Positions 10,601 through 20,899 are shown, counted from the first letter of the stretch. The stretch: 64,000 bases of DNA from Closterium sp. NIES-65 (GCA_948144175.1 CANXME010002549.1:2193712-2257711), one strand, 5' to 3'. The notes: generated by a model from the letters alone, not told the origin. Numbers and translations are program-made.

Positions 10601-10616
10601 ACCCTCTCTACTCTGA

Positions 10617-10840
10617 GCGTACCACTCACGAAGCTGCTGGGGCAAAAGGACCGCTCGCGGACGCTGCTGCAGCTGCACCTGGTCACTGCAAGAAGCTCCC
10701 GAACGACCCGCTCCAGAACGACTCCCACCACGGCCACCCCTACAACCCCAACTAGCGTACCACTCACGAAGCTGCTGGGGCGTGGGGGACTCATGCGGAC
10801 GTCGCTGGAGCTGCATCTGGCCACCGCCAGGAGCAGCAGT
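10617..10840 (-). repeat. 138-bp-period tandem duplication in element G gag
   Basis: The segment starting GCGTACCACTCACGAAGCTG at 10617 recurs at 10755, a period of 138 bp (46 codons). About 75 bp of each unit is well conserved. On the minus strand both copies encode P-Q-Q-L-R-E-W-Y-A. The period is a multiple of three, so the duplication keeps the frame. Confidence 0.85.
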
Positions 10841-11255
10841 AGTAGCAGTAGCAGTAGCACTACTGCAGAAACAGTAGTAGCAGCACGGGCAGGGCAGCGT
10901 GGCAGCACACTAGTAAGGCAGGCGCGCAGGAAGCGCGGGTAGGGCAAGTGCTCACAAGTGGCGGGAAGGGCAATCGCTCGCTGGGCGAGCAGAGCAGGCG
11001 CACGACGGCGGTGACGGCGGGGCCGGGACAGCACCAGGGCGGGGCCGCGTCGGCGGCAGGGGGCTCCGCGGCAGCTGCTGCAGGGCGGGGACGCGACTGC
11101 TGCAGGCGGCTCCGTGGCAGCTGTTGTAGGGAGTGGCCGCTACAGCGGCAGGGGGCTCCGCGGCAGTTGCTGCAGGGCGGGGCTCCGAGACAGCTGCTGC
11201 AGAGGGCGCCGCGACGAGCAAAGAAGGCGCCCTGGGGGCGCCGCGACGAGCAGGG
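10841..11255 (-). repeat. GC-rich repeat tract, 5' internal region of element G (left of A)
   Basis: Trinucleotide-like AGCAGT runs (10830-10880) grade into CTGCAG-centred repeats (about 11040-11205). These grade into the 32-bp GGCGCC minisatellite, whose last units before A start at 11219 and 11251. The A target copy CAGGG is 11251-11255. The array resumes at 18113. No capsid domain is recognisable. All minus-strand frames are low complexity. Confidence 0.8.
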
Positions 11256-12348
11256 TGTTGGGTGCAAATTCACATTGCACGACATCCTGCCGTCTGTTTG
11301 TACGAGTATGCGTGTGCGAATGCATTTGCGTGTGAATGGTATGTTCGTGTGTTTGTTTGCTTTCGCAATTTTCGCTTGAAGCATTTGCAGGTACTCGCGC
11401 ATTGTGCGCTTTGGCATAACATTGTACACGCTATGAACAGTACAAGCAGAAAGGACGAGCTCGCAAAGGAACCCAAGATGGAAGCTTTGCGGTTCGGCTT
11501 ACTTGATTGCGCAGATTCAGTTCTATCCAACTCGAAATTGTACTGTTTTGTTTGGTTGACTATAGTGTAGCAGGGCAGGCACTATAGGGGTACAATTTAG
11601 GTGAAGGTTGGATGTTGTTTGTCTGTATCTGCATGCTACAGGGCCAGGGGAAACCAGCGGAACCAGCATTTGGCTGGTTGGGAAAAGACAAAACAGGTTC
11701 TGTTTTTAGGACCTGAACCTGGTTGTTGTTTTCCCAGGTTGGAAAAACAGAACCAGAGGTTGTTTACCAACCTACCACCTGCTGTTTTGTCCAGCCAGGT
11801 TGGTTCTGTTGCTTGGAATTATTTGGGATCATCCCTGGTTGTTCCCAGGTTGATTCCCAAGGTCCTTGCTAGCTAGAACTATTTATTCTTTCTCTGTTTG
11901 TACCTGAATATAGTGAAATTGATTCAAGCCAATTCCTTCCTTGCTGGAATTTCCTTTCTATGCGGTGCGACGGCGGAATGCTACCCGAGTCAACGCTAGT
12001 ACGCTAGCACTCCAACGCTAGGCTAACGCTGTCCGAGCCATAACTTCGTAATGGCAAAACTTTTCGCGAGGCAACTTGGCTTATTTTAAAGCTCTTAGAG
12101 TCAGCTTCGATATAGTAAATTCTCAGCTTAATCCGATCTACGGTCTGCACGATACGCTGCGCGACGTTCAAGGTACTCTTGCTGTTTTGACTAAGTCCCT
12201 CTTGATCCCTCTCTCTACAAACTCGGACCCGAGGATAGGGGCTGGTCTTGTACCAGGCACCCAAGGACCCTTGGAGGTGACCCCGAGGAGAGGTTTTAAG
12301 TGTGATAAAGTCTTAATAGCTTGAGTTTATTAGGCCCTTACACCAACA
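11256..12348 (+). repeat. 5' LTR of element A
   Basis: This 1,093-bp LTR has TGTTGGGTGC...ACACCAACA ends. It contains a dense cluster of AACCTGG/CCAGGTT motifs at about 11645-11862 and CGCTAG repeats near 11992-12030. Several short open frames run through it on both strands but recur in every LTR of the family. Confidence 0.95.
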
Positions 12349-12351
12349 AGC

Positions 12352-12363
12352 TGGTATCAGAGC
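12352..12363 (+). other. Primer-binding site of element A
   Basis: TGGTATCAGAGC begins three bases after the LTR end. It is the standard plant copia site, complementary to the initiator-Met tRNA 3' end. Confidence 0.93.
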
Positions 12364-12394
12364 TGCGTTATAGTGATCCTCGATATAGGTAGCT

Positions 12395-15300
12395 ATGGCG
12401 GGGAACACCTCGGCGGTAGCTGGTGAATCTTCAGCCCAAGATTGTAGCGGCAGCCAAGATTCTGGTGTTTCTGCGACAAGGGGAGCGCGAACAAGCCAGG
12501 GCTCGCTGATCAAGGAGGTGGTGAAAAACTTCACCGTCGAGAAGTTCAATGGTGAGGGCTATGATGATTGGACCTGGAAAATGCAACTTTATTTCCGTCA
12601 GATCGGATTGCTGAAACTAATGATTGGGGAGGAGCCTAGACCGAGTGACCCCGCCCTTCAGGAAGATTGGGACGAGCGCGCCTCGGCTGGCTACTACTTG
12701 ATGTCGCAGAGTTTGGAGCTGAACCAGCGTCACCACGTCATGCACCTGCTGCCGGAGGTTGAGTGCGGTCCGAAGCGTGGACGGTGTTGAAGGAGCTGCA
12801 CGCCCCTACCTCCGTCGCTGCGACGCTCATGATGGAGAGGGAGCTGTTCGCGTTGCGCCTAAGCGAGGGAGAGCCGGTGCAACCCATCCTAGACAAGATG
12901 CGTGATCTCTACGCGAAGTTGGCGACCGCGGGAATCACCTACCCGGAGTAGACCAAGTGCCTGAAGATGCTCTCGCTGCTGCCGGAATCGTGGCTTCAAT
13001 TCACGAGCGGATTGAGCCTGCCGCAGAACCAGAGCTTGTGGACGCTCGAGTGGGTGCGGACGAAGATTCTGGAGGAGGACTTCCGTCGCCGCCAACTGAG
13101 GGGTGGAGACGACGGCAGCTGCGGCTACGGGATGCAAGGGAGCCGACGTGGCAAAGGACGTGGCTTCGGTGGTGCTGGATGCGGTGCAAAGAAAGACGAC
13201 GACTCCAACGACCAACAAGGAGGTACCGGTTGGGGTCGCGGTGCGAAATCTGGACGTGGGGGCAAGTCGGGTGCTGGTGGCAAAATGAAAGGGAGTTGCT
13301 GGTATTGTGAGAAGGAAGGGCACCCCTGGTTTTTGTGCTATAAGAAACCCGATGGATGGATCCCCCAGAATCGTCACCAGGATGGCGGCGCGCGGAGGAA
13401 CCAGAAAAACGGCGCCAACATGGTCGCTGATTCGTCCGACAACAACCCAAAGGGCAACGGCGGTGCGGAGAAGAAGAAGGAGCGCACCGCGGGCCAATTC
13501 TTCCATGTGGGAGACAAGGGGGAGCAAGGAGACGCATCTGCTAAGGTTGGAGCAGAGCTGCACCCCTTGGACTATTGGGTGTTGGACACAGGCGCTGCTT
13601 GGACAATGACGCCGCGCAAGGACCTGCTAGACGACGTACGCGCTGCACCGATTAATGAGGTGTGCTCTGCCTCTGGACACATGTTGAAGGTGGCTGGTGC
13701 GGGACGAGCTGCATTTAAGGGAGCGGATGGCAAGCCGGTGGTGCTGCACGACGTTATCCTCGTCCCCGACCTGAAGGCCAACCTTATCTCCCTCCGTAAG
13801 CTTGGCAAGGCTGGGGTGAACACCAACACGGATGGGGCTCGCATTTATAAGGGGAAGCTGGGCAATCGGGTGCTTTGGGATCTCCAAGAGAGGAAGGACG
13901 TGTACAGATCTATGTGGCAGCTGCCGGCGCTGGCGTGGCACGGTGGGGGGCAGGCTGGAGAGGGGTCTGCATCCCAGGGGGAGTGCAACGCCGTTGGAGG
14001 GGTTGGTGTGAAAGTGTCGGCCAGATCTGGGGAGACGGATTGGGCAACTGCACACCGACGTTTGGGGCATGTGGCAATGCCTTTGCTGAAGCAGCTGGAG
14101 AAGGATGGAGCCGTTAAGGGCTTGAAGCTGAACAGACAACCACCCGATGATAACTGTGAAATTTGCCTCCTTTCAAAGTTCACCCGTTTCCCCTTCCATA
14201 GTGTGACTGGCAGGAGCAAAAAGCCGTTGGAGCTGGTCCACATGGACTTGGTGGGGCCGCTGCCGGTGCAAGGGCACAAGGGGGAGCGGTATTTCCTAAC
14301 CATAGTGGATGACTGGAGCAGGCTAATGTGGGCGTATCCGCTGAAGCAGAAAGATCACGCCGCCTCCACGATTCGGGACGATTGGCTGCCGTTAGTGGAG
14401 AAGCGAGCGTAGTGTGTTGTGAAGCGGATTAGGACAGATCGGGGTGGTGAGTTCCTTGGAGCTGAGATGACCGCCTGGCTCAAGAAGCAGGGCATCCAGA
14501 GGGAGCTGACCACGGCTTACACCCCACAGTCCAACGGTGTAGCAGAACGGGCGAACCGGACAATTCTGGAGACAGCTAGGGCGCTGCTCATAGAATCTGG
14601 GCTGGGCAACTTGATGTGGCCCCATGCTGTTCGGCACGCTACCGTCGCTAGGAACAGGGTACTCACAAAGGTTGGGGATGACTCGTGGGTGCCATTGGAG
14701 AGGTGGCTTGGGAGGAAGCCGCCGGTGGACATGCTGAGGGTGTTCGGTTGCATGGCAGTCGCCCACGTCCCCAAGACCTACCGCAGTAAGTTGGGGGCGA
14801 GTGCAATCTGGTGTGTGCATTTGGGGCTGGCTGCTGAGAGCAAGGGATGGCTGCTGTGGGAACCTTCCAAGGGTGTGTTGTTTGACAGCAGGGATGTGAA
14901 GTTTGTTGAGGGCATGATGTATGGGAGCTGGGAGAAACAGCCGGAGGCCAGGGTGTCCCAGCAAATGAAGCAGATCACCATGCAGCTGGACCTGACTCCT
15001 AGTGTGTGGGAGGAGGGAGAGGAGGCAGCTGCAGAGGGTGGTGATGGAAAGAAGGTACAGGAGGCACCTGCTGGTGGAGAAAATGATGGTGTGGAGACTA
15101 GCGGTAGCACTAGTGGAGCTGCTGGATCCGAGGGAGGAGAGCAGCAGCAGGGGAAAACTAAGAAGCCGAAGGGTGTCGTTACGAAAGGATGGGAGACACC
15201 CATCTCCAGGGCAGGACGTACCCTTATGGCTACTAAGAAGCTGACTGCAGGAGCTGATGTAGCTGAGCAGCGGCTTGGGACCGAGGAGGCATTGCTGATT

Positions 15301-16977
15301 CTACCGCATGGCTATGACCCGGATGAGGAGGATGAGCCTGCGTACTGTTTTCTTGCCCCTGCACCAGAGGAACCAGCTAGCATGGAGGAGGCATTATCTG
15401 GACCAGAAAGGGACAAATGGCTAGCTTCTAGGGATAGCGAGTACCAGAGCCTGCTAGAGAATGGGACATGGGAGCTGGTAGTGCTGCCTGAGGGGAAGAA
15501 AGCCGTACAGTGCAAATGGGTGCTAAGGATCAAGACCGATGACAAGGGACAGGTCACCATCTACAAGAGTAGGTTGGTGGCTAAGGGGTTTATGCAGAAG
15601 GAGAAGCGGGACTTCAATGAGATCTTTGCTCCCACTGCCAAACCCCATACCCTTCGTGTCTTGTTGGCAGATGCAGCCGTTAGTGGGAAGTTCATTATCC
15701 AGATGGACATATCAACGGCATTCCTCAAAGGGATTTTAGAGGAGGAGGTGTTCATGACGCAGCCACCTGGGTATGAGGATGGTACGGGCAGGGTGTGCAA
15801 GCTGAAAAGGTCCATCTACGGCTTGAAGCAGGCGCCACGCTGCTGGTACCAGAAGTTGGCAGCTGTTTTAGAGGAGATGGGATTCAGGACCAGCAGCTGT
15901 GATGAGAGCCTCTTTCTCAAGGGGGAGGGGGAGAAGCTGGTGTTATTTCTGGTCTACGTGGACGACATCCTCTCTTCAGCAGCAGCATGAAGAAGATTCA
16001 TAAAGTGCAGCAGCAGCTGATGGAGAACTTCAAGTGCAAGAACCTTGGGGAGGTAAAGTACTACCTCGGGATGCACGTAGAGAGGGATCTGGATCACAGG
16101 TGGTTGAAGCTGCACTAGGAGAAGTTCATTAAGGAGCTTGGGGAGAAGTACGGAATTGAAAATGAGCGCAAGGTTGCAACTCCCCTGCCAGCAGAATTCA
16201 AGCTTGTGAAAGCTGCAGAGGATGAAGGGGTTGAAGCCGAGGAGCAGCAGCAATTTCAGTCCTTGGTGGGCAGCCTCTTGTATGCAGCAGTTCACACGAG
16301 GCCCGACATCTCTTTCTCGGTTGGGCAGCTGGCTAGGGTGGTGCAGAATCCATCAGAGGAGCAGGTGGATGCAGCTGAGCGTGTGGTGAAGTATCTAAAC
16401 TCTCAACCCAAGCATTGGAGTTCAATACTCCGCATCTGCACAGGTGAAGCAGAAAGGGGTTGAGGTGCTGAAAGAGAAAGGGGAGAAGCTTGGAGAAGGC
16501 AAGCTTTTTCTCACTTGCTTTACCGATGCTACGTGGGCCTCTGAGAAGGAGGATTCCTCATCTCTGGGAGGATACATCTGCATAGTTGGAGGAGGACCTG
16601 TTAGTTGGAGGTCAAAGAAGCAGACGGAGACAGCACTCTCTTCTGTGGAATCAGAGTACATGGCGATGTTCCATGGGGTGAAGGAGGTGATTTGGCTGAG
16701 GAGGCTGTTAGAGGAGATTGGCCAGGAGCAAAAGGTTGCTACGCCGCTGTTTTGTGATAGCAAAGGGGCTCTTGGGATGGCCAGGAACGCTGTGCTTCAT
16801 GGGCTCAATAAGCACATGCGTATCAAGTGGCACTGGCTGCGTAAGGAGGTGAAGAAGGGGACGGTGAATCCGATCTACATCAAGACTCACCAGCAGCCAG
16901 CAGACTTCCTCACCAAAAGGCTTGCGGATGAGCCTCATTGGCGTTGTATGTGCATGAGTGGAATGAGCATGAACTAG
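12395..16977 (+). pseudogene. Element A gag-pol, broken copy
   Basis: The ATG 47 bases after the LTR opens a Gag-Pol of about 1,520 codons. Order: gag, zinc knuckle C-W-Y-C-x4-H-x4-C near 13300, protease D-T-G-A near 13590, integrase H-R-R-L-G-H near 14060 with catalytic H-M-D near 14240, T-D-R-G-G-E near 14435 and V-A-E-R near 14545, RT D-I-S-T-A-F near 15710, Y-V-D-D near 15957, RNase H T-D-A-T-W near 16525. Lesions: a 1-nt deletion near 12775, TAG at 12949-12951, TAG at 14410-14412, a 1-nt deletion near 15970, TAG at 16116-16118, a 1-nt insertion near 16404. Two of the stops arise from CAG by C-to-T change and one from GAG. It cannot make a full polyprotein. Confidence 0.93.
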
Positions 16978-17010
16978 TATGGAATGATGGGGATGCAGCC
17001 GGCAGGCTGA

Positions 17011-17019
17011 GGGGGAGTG
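17011..17019 (+). other. Polypurine tract of element A
   Basis: GGGGGAGTG immediately precedes the 3' LTR. The same AGGCTGAGGGGGAGTG context recurs before the 3' LTR of C, C2 and E and, inverted, of B, D and F. Confidence 0.85.
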
Positions 17020-18112
17020 TGTTGGGTGCAAATTCACATTGCACGACATCCTGCCGTCTGTTTGTACGAGTATGCGTATGCGAATGCATTTGCGTGTGAA
17101 TGGTATGTTCGTGTGTTTGTTTGCTTTCGCAATTTTCGCTTGAAGCATTTGCAGGTACTCGCACAATGTGCGCTTCGGCATAACATTGTACGCGCTATGA
17201 ACAGTACAAGCACAAAGGACGAGCTCGCAAAGGAACCCAAGATGGAAGCTTTGCGGTTCAACTTACTTGATTGCGCAGATTCAGTTCTATCCAACTCAAA
17301 ATTGTACTGTTTTGTTTGGTTGACTATAGTGTAGCAGGGCAGGCACTATAGGGGTACAATTTAGGTGAAGGTTGGATGTTGTTTGTCTGTATCTGCATGC
17401 TACAGGGCCAGGGGAAACCAGCGGAACCAGCATTTGGCTGGTTGGGCAAAGACAAAACAGGTTCTGTTTTTAGGACCTGAACCTGGTTGTTGTTTTCCCA
17501 GGTTGGAAAAACAGAACCAGAGGTTGTTTACCAACCTACCACCTGCTGTTTTTTCCAGCTAGGTTGGTTCTGTTGCTTGGAATTATTTGGGATCATCCCT
17601 GGTTGTTCCTAGGTTGATTCCCAAGGTTCTTGCTAGCTAGAACTATTTATTCTTTCTCTGTTTGTACCTGAATATAGTGAAATTGATTCAAGCGAATTCC
17701 TTCCTTGCTGGAATTTCCTTTCTATGCGGTGCGACGGCGGAATGCTACCCGAGTCAACGCTAGTACGCTAGCACTCCAACGCTAGGCTAACGCTGTCCGA
17801 CCCATAACTTCGTAATGGCAAAACTTTTCGCGAGGCAACTTGGCTTATTTTAAAGCTCTTAGAGTGAGCTTCGATATAGTAAATTCTCAGCTTAATCCGA
17901 TCTACGGTCTGCACGATACGCTGCGCGACGTTCAAGGTACTCTTGCTGTTTTGACTAAGTCCCTCTTGATCCCTCTCTCTACAAACTCGGACCCGAGGAT
18001 ATGGGCTGGTCTTGTACCGGGCACCCAAGGACCCTTGGAGGTGACCCCGAGGAGAGGTTTTAAGTTTGATAAAGTCTTAATAGCTTGAGTTTATTAGGCC
18101 CTTACACCAACA
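17020..18112 (+). repeat. 3' LTR of element A
   Basis: It is 1,093 bp, the same length as the 5' LTR, and is followed directly by the target copy CAGGG at 18113-18117. Confidence 0.95.
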
Positions 18113-18272
18113 CAGGGAAGGCGCCCAGGGGGCGCCGCGACGAACAGGAACGGCGCCTAGGGGGCGCTGCGACGAGCAGGGACGGTGCCCAGGGGGCGCC
18201 GCGACGAGCAGGGGCGACGCCCCGGGGGCGTCGCGACGAGCAGGGACGGCGCCCAGGGGGCGCCGCGACGAG
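18113..18272. repeat. 32-bp minisatellite in element G
   Basis: Five units start at 18113, 18145, 18177, 18209 and 18241, exactly 32 bp apart. The core is GGCGCC, C/G-rich CAGGGGG and CGCCGCGACGAGCAGG. The same units occur left of element A (starts at 11219 and 11251), so A landed within the array. The array is followed by a G homopolymer run (about 18278-18302). The unit is GGCGCC-palindromic and has no stop on the minus strand in any frame. Confidence 0.93.
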
Positions 18273-18344
18273 CAAGGGGGGGGGGGGGGGGAGTGGGGGG
18301 GGGATGCCGCGCAGGTCCCGCAGGGGCGTCGCGACGAGCACGGT

Positions 18345-18690
18345 TTAGGGCGGCGCGCGGGCTGCAGAGGCAGTTCCCACGGGCTGCAGGGGCAGCGCCC
18401 ACGGGCTGCAGGGGCAGGCACGGCTGGAGAGGCAGCGCCCACGGGCTGCAGGGGCAGGCACGGCTGCAGAGGCAGCGTCAACGGGCTGCAGGGGCAGGCA
18501 CGGCTGCAGGGGCAGGCACAGCTGCTCGGGAGGGCGGCGCGCGGGTTGCAGGGGCAGCTCCCACGGGCTGCAGAGGCAAGCACGGTTGCAGGGGCAGGCA
18601 CGGCTACAGGGGCAGGCATGGCTGCAGGGGCAGCACGGTCGCAGGGGCAGCACGTGGGCTGCAAGGGCAGCGCGGCCGCAGGGGCAGCAA
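18345..18690. repeat. 17-18-bp CTGCAG-centred repeat array in element G
   Basis: Roughly 15-18 degenerate units of the form CACGGGCTGCAGGGGCAG run from about 18358 to 18690. On the minus strand the array reads as Cys/Pro/Leu-rich peptide with no known domain. A poly-T run (about 18690-18705) and a unique tail separate it from the 5' LTR. It replaces the place where a gag start would be expected. Confidence 0.85.
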
Positions 18691-18753
18691 AATTTTTTTT
18701 TTTTTTTCAGTTAGAGCAGAGCGGAATGTTTGGTGGGCCCTAGGAACGATTCT

Positions 18754-18765
18754 CCTCTAATACTA
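18754..18765 (-). other. Degraded primer-binding site of element G
   Basis: On the minus strand TAGTATTAGAGG abuts the 5' LTR. It matches TGGTATCAGAGC at 9 of 12 positions. Two of the three differences are G-to-A and C-to-T changes. This fits an initiator-Met tRNA site that has mutated. Confidence 0.6.
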
Positions 18766-18886
18766 TGTTAGAATAAGAACTAGGAATGACTAGAAACAGG
18801 GCAGTACAAGGTTTGTATAGGCAAAACCAAACAATATTGTACCCCATAAGGAGTGCCCCACTACAGCCTACAATATAGTTCTGACA
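18766..18886 (-). repeat. 5' LTR of element G (121 bp)
   Basis: It starts TGTTAGAA and ends TTCTGACA on the plus strand, and is 121 bp like its partner at 6030-6150 with 7 differences. It is followed by the target copy ACGCG at 18887-18891. Confidence 0.92.
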
Positions 18887-18891
18887 ACGCG

Positions 18892-20140
18892 CCCTTTTTA
18901 ATAAATTCTAACATAATCCCTTCTGGTGCTGCTTTCGTGGTTCAACAGGCTGGCAGAACCCATGTGCTGCCGATGCTGCACAACACGACTCTACTGCTTC
19001 AGACTTGTTACTTTAATAGCGACGGCAAGACTTTCGGCCAAGGCGGCGATGCATTGGGCCCATTCTTCGAGAAACACGGCTCCGGGGAGTGCAGGGAGGC
19101 CCTTGTAGTTGGCACGACATCCGACGGTACCCCGCCGATACATCGCTACCGACTGCACGAGGACCACATCGAGGGGCAGAGCAGCGGTGCGAACAACGTC
19201 GCCTGTTTGGAGTTGACGCTCGCGTTGATTAGGAGACTCGACTTCCGCCTGAAAGACGTTTCCATGCTCAACGGGGCGAAGCTCTTCAAGCAAGGAGCAT
19301 ACCCCAAGACCCAGGTGAAACGTGAGCGCCAGTTGGCGCAATTGCTACTATCTCTGCGCAACATGTTTATGCGGAAACTGGAATACCCGAACACCCTGCC
19401 ACGTGCGTTGAGCCTGTTGACCTTTGAAATTGATATGCCTGCTTTGTTATGAGTGTTTCTTGTTGTACGCATTCTTCAATACACATCCTTTTACTTAGTC
19501 CTATTTTCCTTGCACTCCCTTCCGTATGTGCACCCCAACTACAGGTATCAACTGGGCCAGAGCGCAGAGGGAGCTCACAAGCTTCTCGACCATCATGGCC
19601 ATCCACCAGGAGGATGTTGGCTTTGCTGACGGCCTCAAGCTCATGCTCTCCTCTCTTGACTGGACTATGAGCTACTCGAACCTTGTGCATCTGTGGATCA
19701 TTGTTGCTGTGCCCCCGCGTAGCACCGTGGAGTGCAAACGCGACTTTTCGCGGTAGAACGTGATCAAGAGTTGGCTTAACGGGAACTTGTGCGATGCCAA
19801 GCTCGGCGAGATGATAACCATCTCGCTCCTGGGCTATGACTAGGAGTGGTGGGACTTAGTGTCCAGGTGGCGTGCCTCCAAGAAGTGCAGACCTGCCAAG
19901 AATATTCTAATGGCGTCCAAGGAGAGACATATGGAGCACTCCAAGTAGAGATCTGGTGCATTGGCAACATCACCAGTAGCACTAGCAGCAGCAGAGGCTG
20001 CAACTCGAAAGCAGAAGCAGCAAGATTGGGCACTGAATTAGGCCACTAGATTAGTCGTAAAGTCAAACGAAAAGCTAATGTGACACTTTCAGATAGCGGG
20101 GATAGCATTGACGAAGAAAACGGTAGTGACTTTGACTAGA
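18892..20140 (+). pseudogene. hAT-like transposase C-terminal remnant
   Basis: An open stretch to about 19445 encodes F-V-V-Q-Q-A-G-R-T and a long helical region. A second stretch (about 19545-19756) ends in V-P-P-R-S-T-V-E-C-K-R-D-F-S-R, followed after a TAG (19754-19756) by N-V-I-K-S-W-L. This matches the hAT-family dimerisation motif, where the expected E-R-x-F-S reads K-R-D-F-S. The two stretches could be exons joined by a ~100-base GT...AG intron (about 19446-19544, with a pyrimidine-rich 3' end). More stops follow near 19841 and 19945. The N-terminal part, with the zinc finger and catalytic region, is not seen; G is inserted just upstream. It may be a decayed transposon or a domesticated hAT-derived gene. 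Confidence 0.65.
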
Positions 20141-20353
20141 TTTCTTGTAGGTTGGTGTGTTTGTATGATGGAAAGACTGTAGACCTTAAATAATTTGCAT
20201 GAGTCTTCAGACTGCTTAGGAAGTTTGGTCTTATAATTCAAATAAATGAAAAGGTGATGCGAGCATCAAATGCTTTTTTCATATTTGATTTAATGCTTTT
20301 TTTTCCTTTTATTTTTTCCGTACCTGCCTAAATCCTAGCAAGGGCCCTGAGGT
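20141..20353. other. AT-rich stretch after hAT remnant
   Basis: No gene is seen. AATAAA at 20241-20246 could be a poly(A) signal for the hAT-like gene. An imperfect inverted repeat (GCATCAAAT...ATTTGATTTAATGC, about 20259-20297) and T-rich runs follow. Confidence 0.5.
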
Positions 20354-20735
20354 TCAATACTTCAGAGTAGAGAAAAAGGTTTCATTGAATTGTTTGGGTT
20401 TAATTTTTAGAATCAAACTTTCCTGTGATAAATCAATGTAGCGCTCAGTCGGTGGGAGAAGGTGGGTCAGGGCAATGCACGCAACAATATCACGAGGCTC
20501 CCAGACGTTACGCATCAAGAACAGCCTATCATATTTTGCCTGCTGATCAGTGGTGGGAGGAGTCTTAGAAGACAAGGGACTAGGGCGCTAAGGGGCCTGG
20601 AGTGTGCCAGATGCGTGAGCATAGGTTGGTGCCATCATTACGCTGATTCCTAAGGTGACGCTGAGCCTGGCTAAGCCACGTGCTAAACTCGATCGGACGA
20701 CCCTCGCCGTCGAAGCGTAACACTCGGGGAGGACG
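20354..20735 (-). pseudogene. Copia gag N-terminal fragment, opposite to H
   Basis: Minus-strand translation gives P-P-R-V-L-R-F-D-G-E-G-R-P-I-E-F and S-T-W-L (about 20680-20735). Further on it gives W-E-P-R-D-I-V-A-C-I-A-L-T-H-L-L-P-P-T-E-R near 20430-20490, in a shifted frame. This matches the usual gag start of TNT1-94-like elements: an F-D-G/A-E-G-R-P strand, then an A-x-L-L-P-x-x-E-R segment. It is head-to-head with the H gag fragment, so it is either an inverted piece of H or a separate relic. Stops and a frameshift break it. Confidence 0.6.
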
Positions 20736-20899
20736 CCATACTAAGCGGTAGGAGCAAATGGAGGTAGAGACACGCCGGGCTAGGAGTGAGCAGAGAGGAG
20801 GAGCGTGAGGTAAAACTTTGAACTCTGTATAGGTACTGGAGGCTCGATGTGCCTAGCCAAGGAGCGACTGGCTGTAGGTGAACACGAAACCCTAATCAC

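Larger units (their letters stand above)
11256..18112 (+). mobile_element. Family-1 Ty1/copia element A
   Basis: The element is 6,857 bp with two 1,093-bp LTRs and a target duplication CAGGG (11251-11255 and 18113-18117). An initiator-Met tRNA primer site and a polypurine tract are present. Gag-pol is in one frame but broken by stops and frameshifts. It lies inside the 32-bp minisatellite of G in opposite orientation. The two LTRs differ at many scattered sites, for example the tract after GCGGTTC near 11490 and 17258, so it is not recent. Confidence 0.96.
6030..18886 (-). mobile_element. Family-2 TNT1-94-like copia element G, interrupted by A
   Basis: Two 121-bp LTRs (6030-6150 and 18766-18886) bound the element. 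It has the 5-bp target duplication ACGCG at 6025-6029 and 18887-18891. Read on the minus strand, the order is gag, protease, integrase, Gly/Ala-rich linker, RT and RNase H, which is Ty1/copia order. Without the nested element A (11256-18112) it is about 5,995 bp. The LTRs differ at 7 of 121 positions by my count, so this is an old insertion. All open frames are broken. The 5' internal region is largely minisatellite instead of a recognisable capsid domain. Confidence 0.93.

Noticed and set aside
11256-12348. Recurring short open frames in the LTRs (about 82-105 codons, both strands)
   Set aside because: The same frames occur in every LTR, at both ends of each element and on both strands. They match no protein family. 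They are read-throughs of LTR sequence, not genes.
12352-12363. tRNA gene suggested by the initiator-Met tRNA match
   Set aside because: Only 12 bases at the 3' tRNA end match, right after an LTR. It is a primer-binding site. No cloverleaf was found here or elsewhere in the window.
18113-18272. CRISPR-like array (32-bp periodic repeat)
   Set aside because: The units are contiguous with no unique spacers, in a eukaryotic retroelement. It is a minisatellite.
18077-18760. Overlapping 190-195-codon frames on both strands
   Set aside because: Both arise from GC-rich tandem repeats lacking stops. No domain is seen and they cross the A/G junction.
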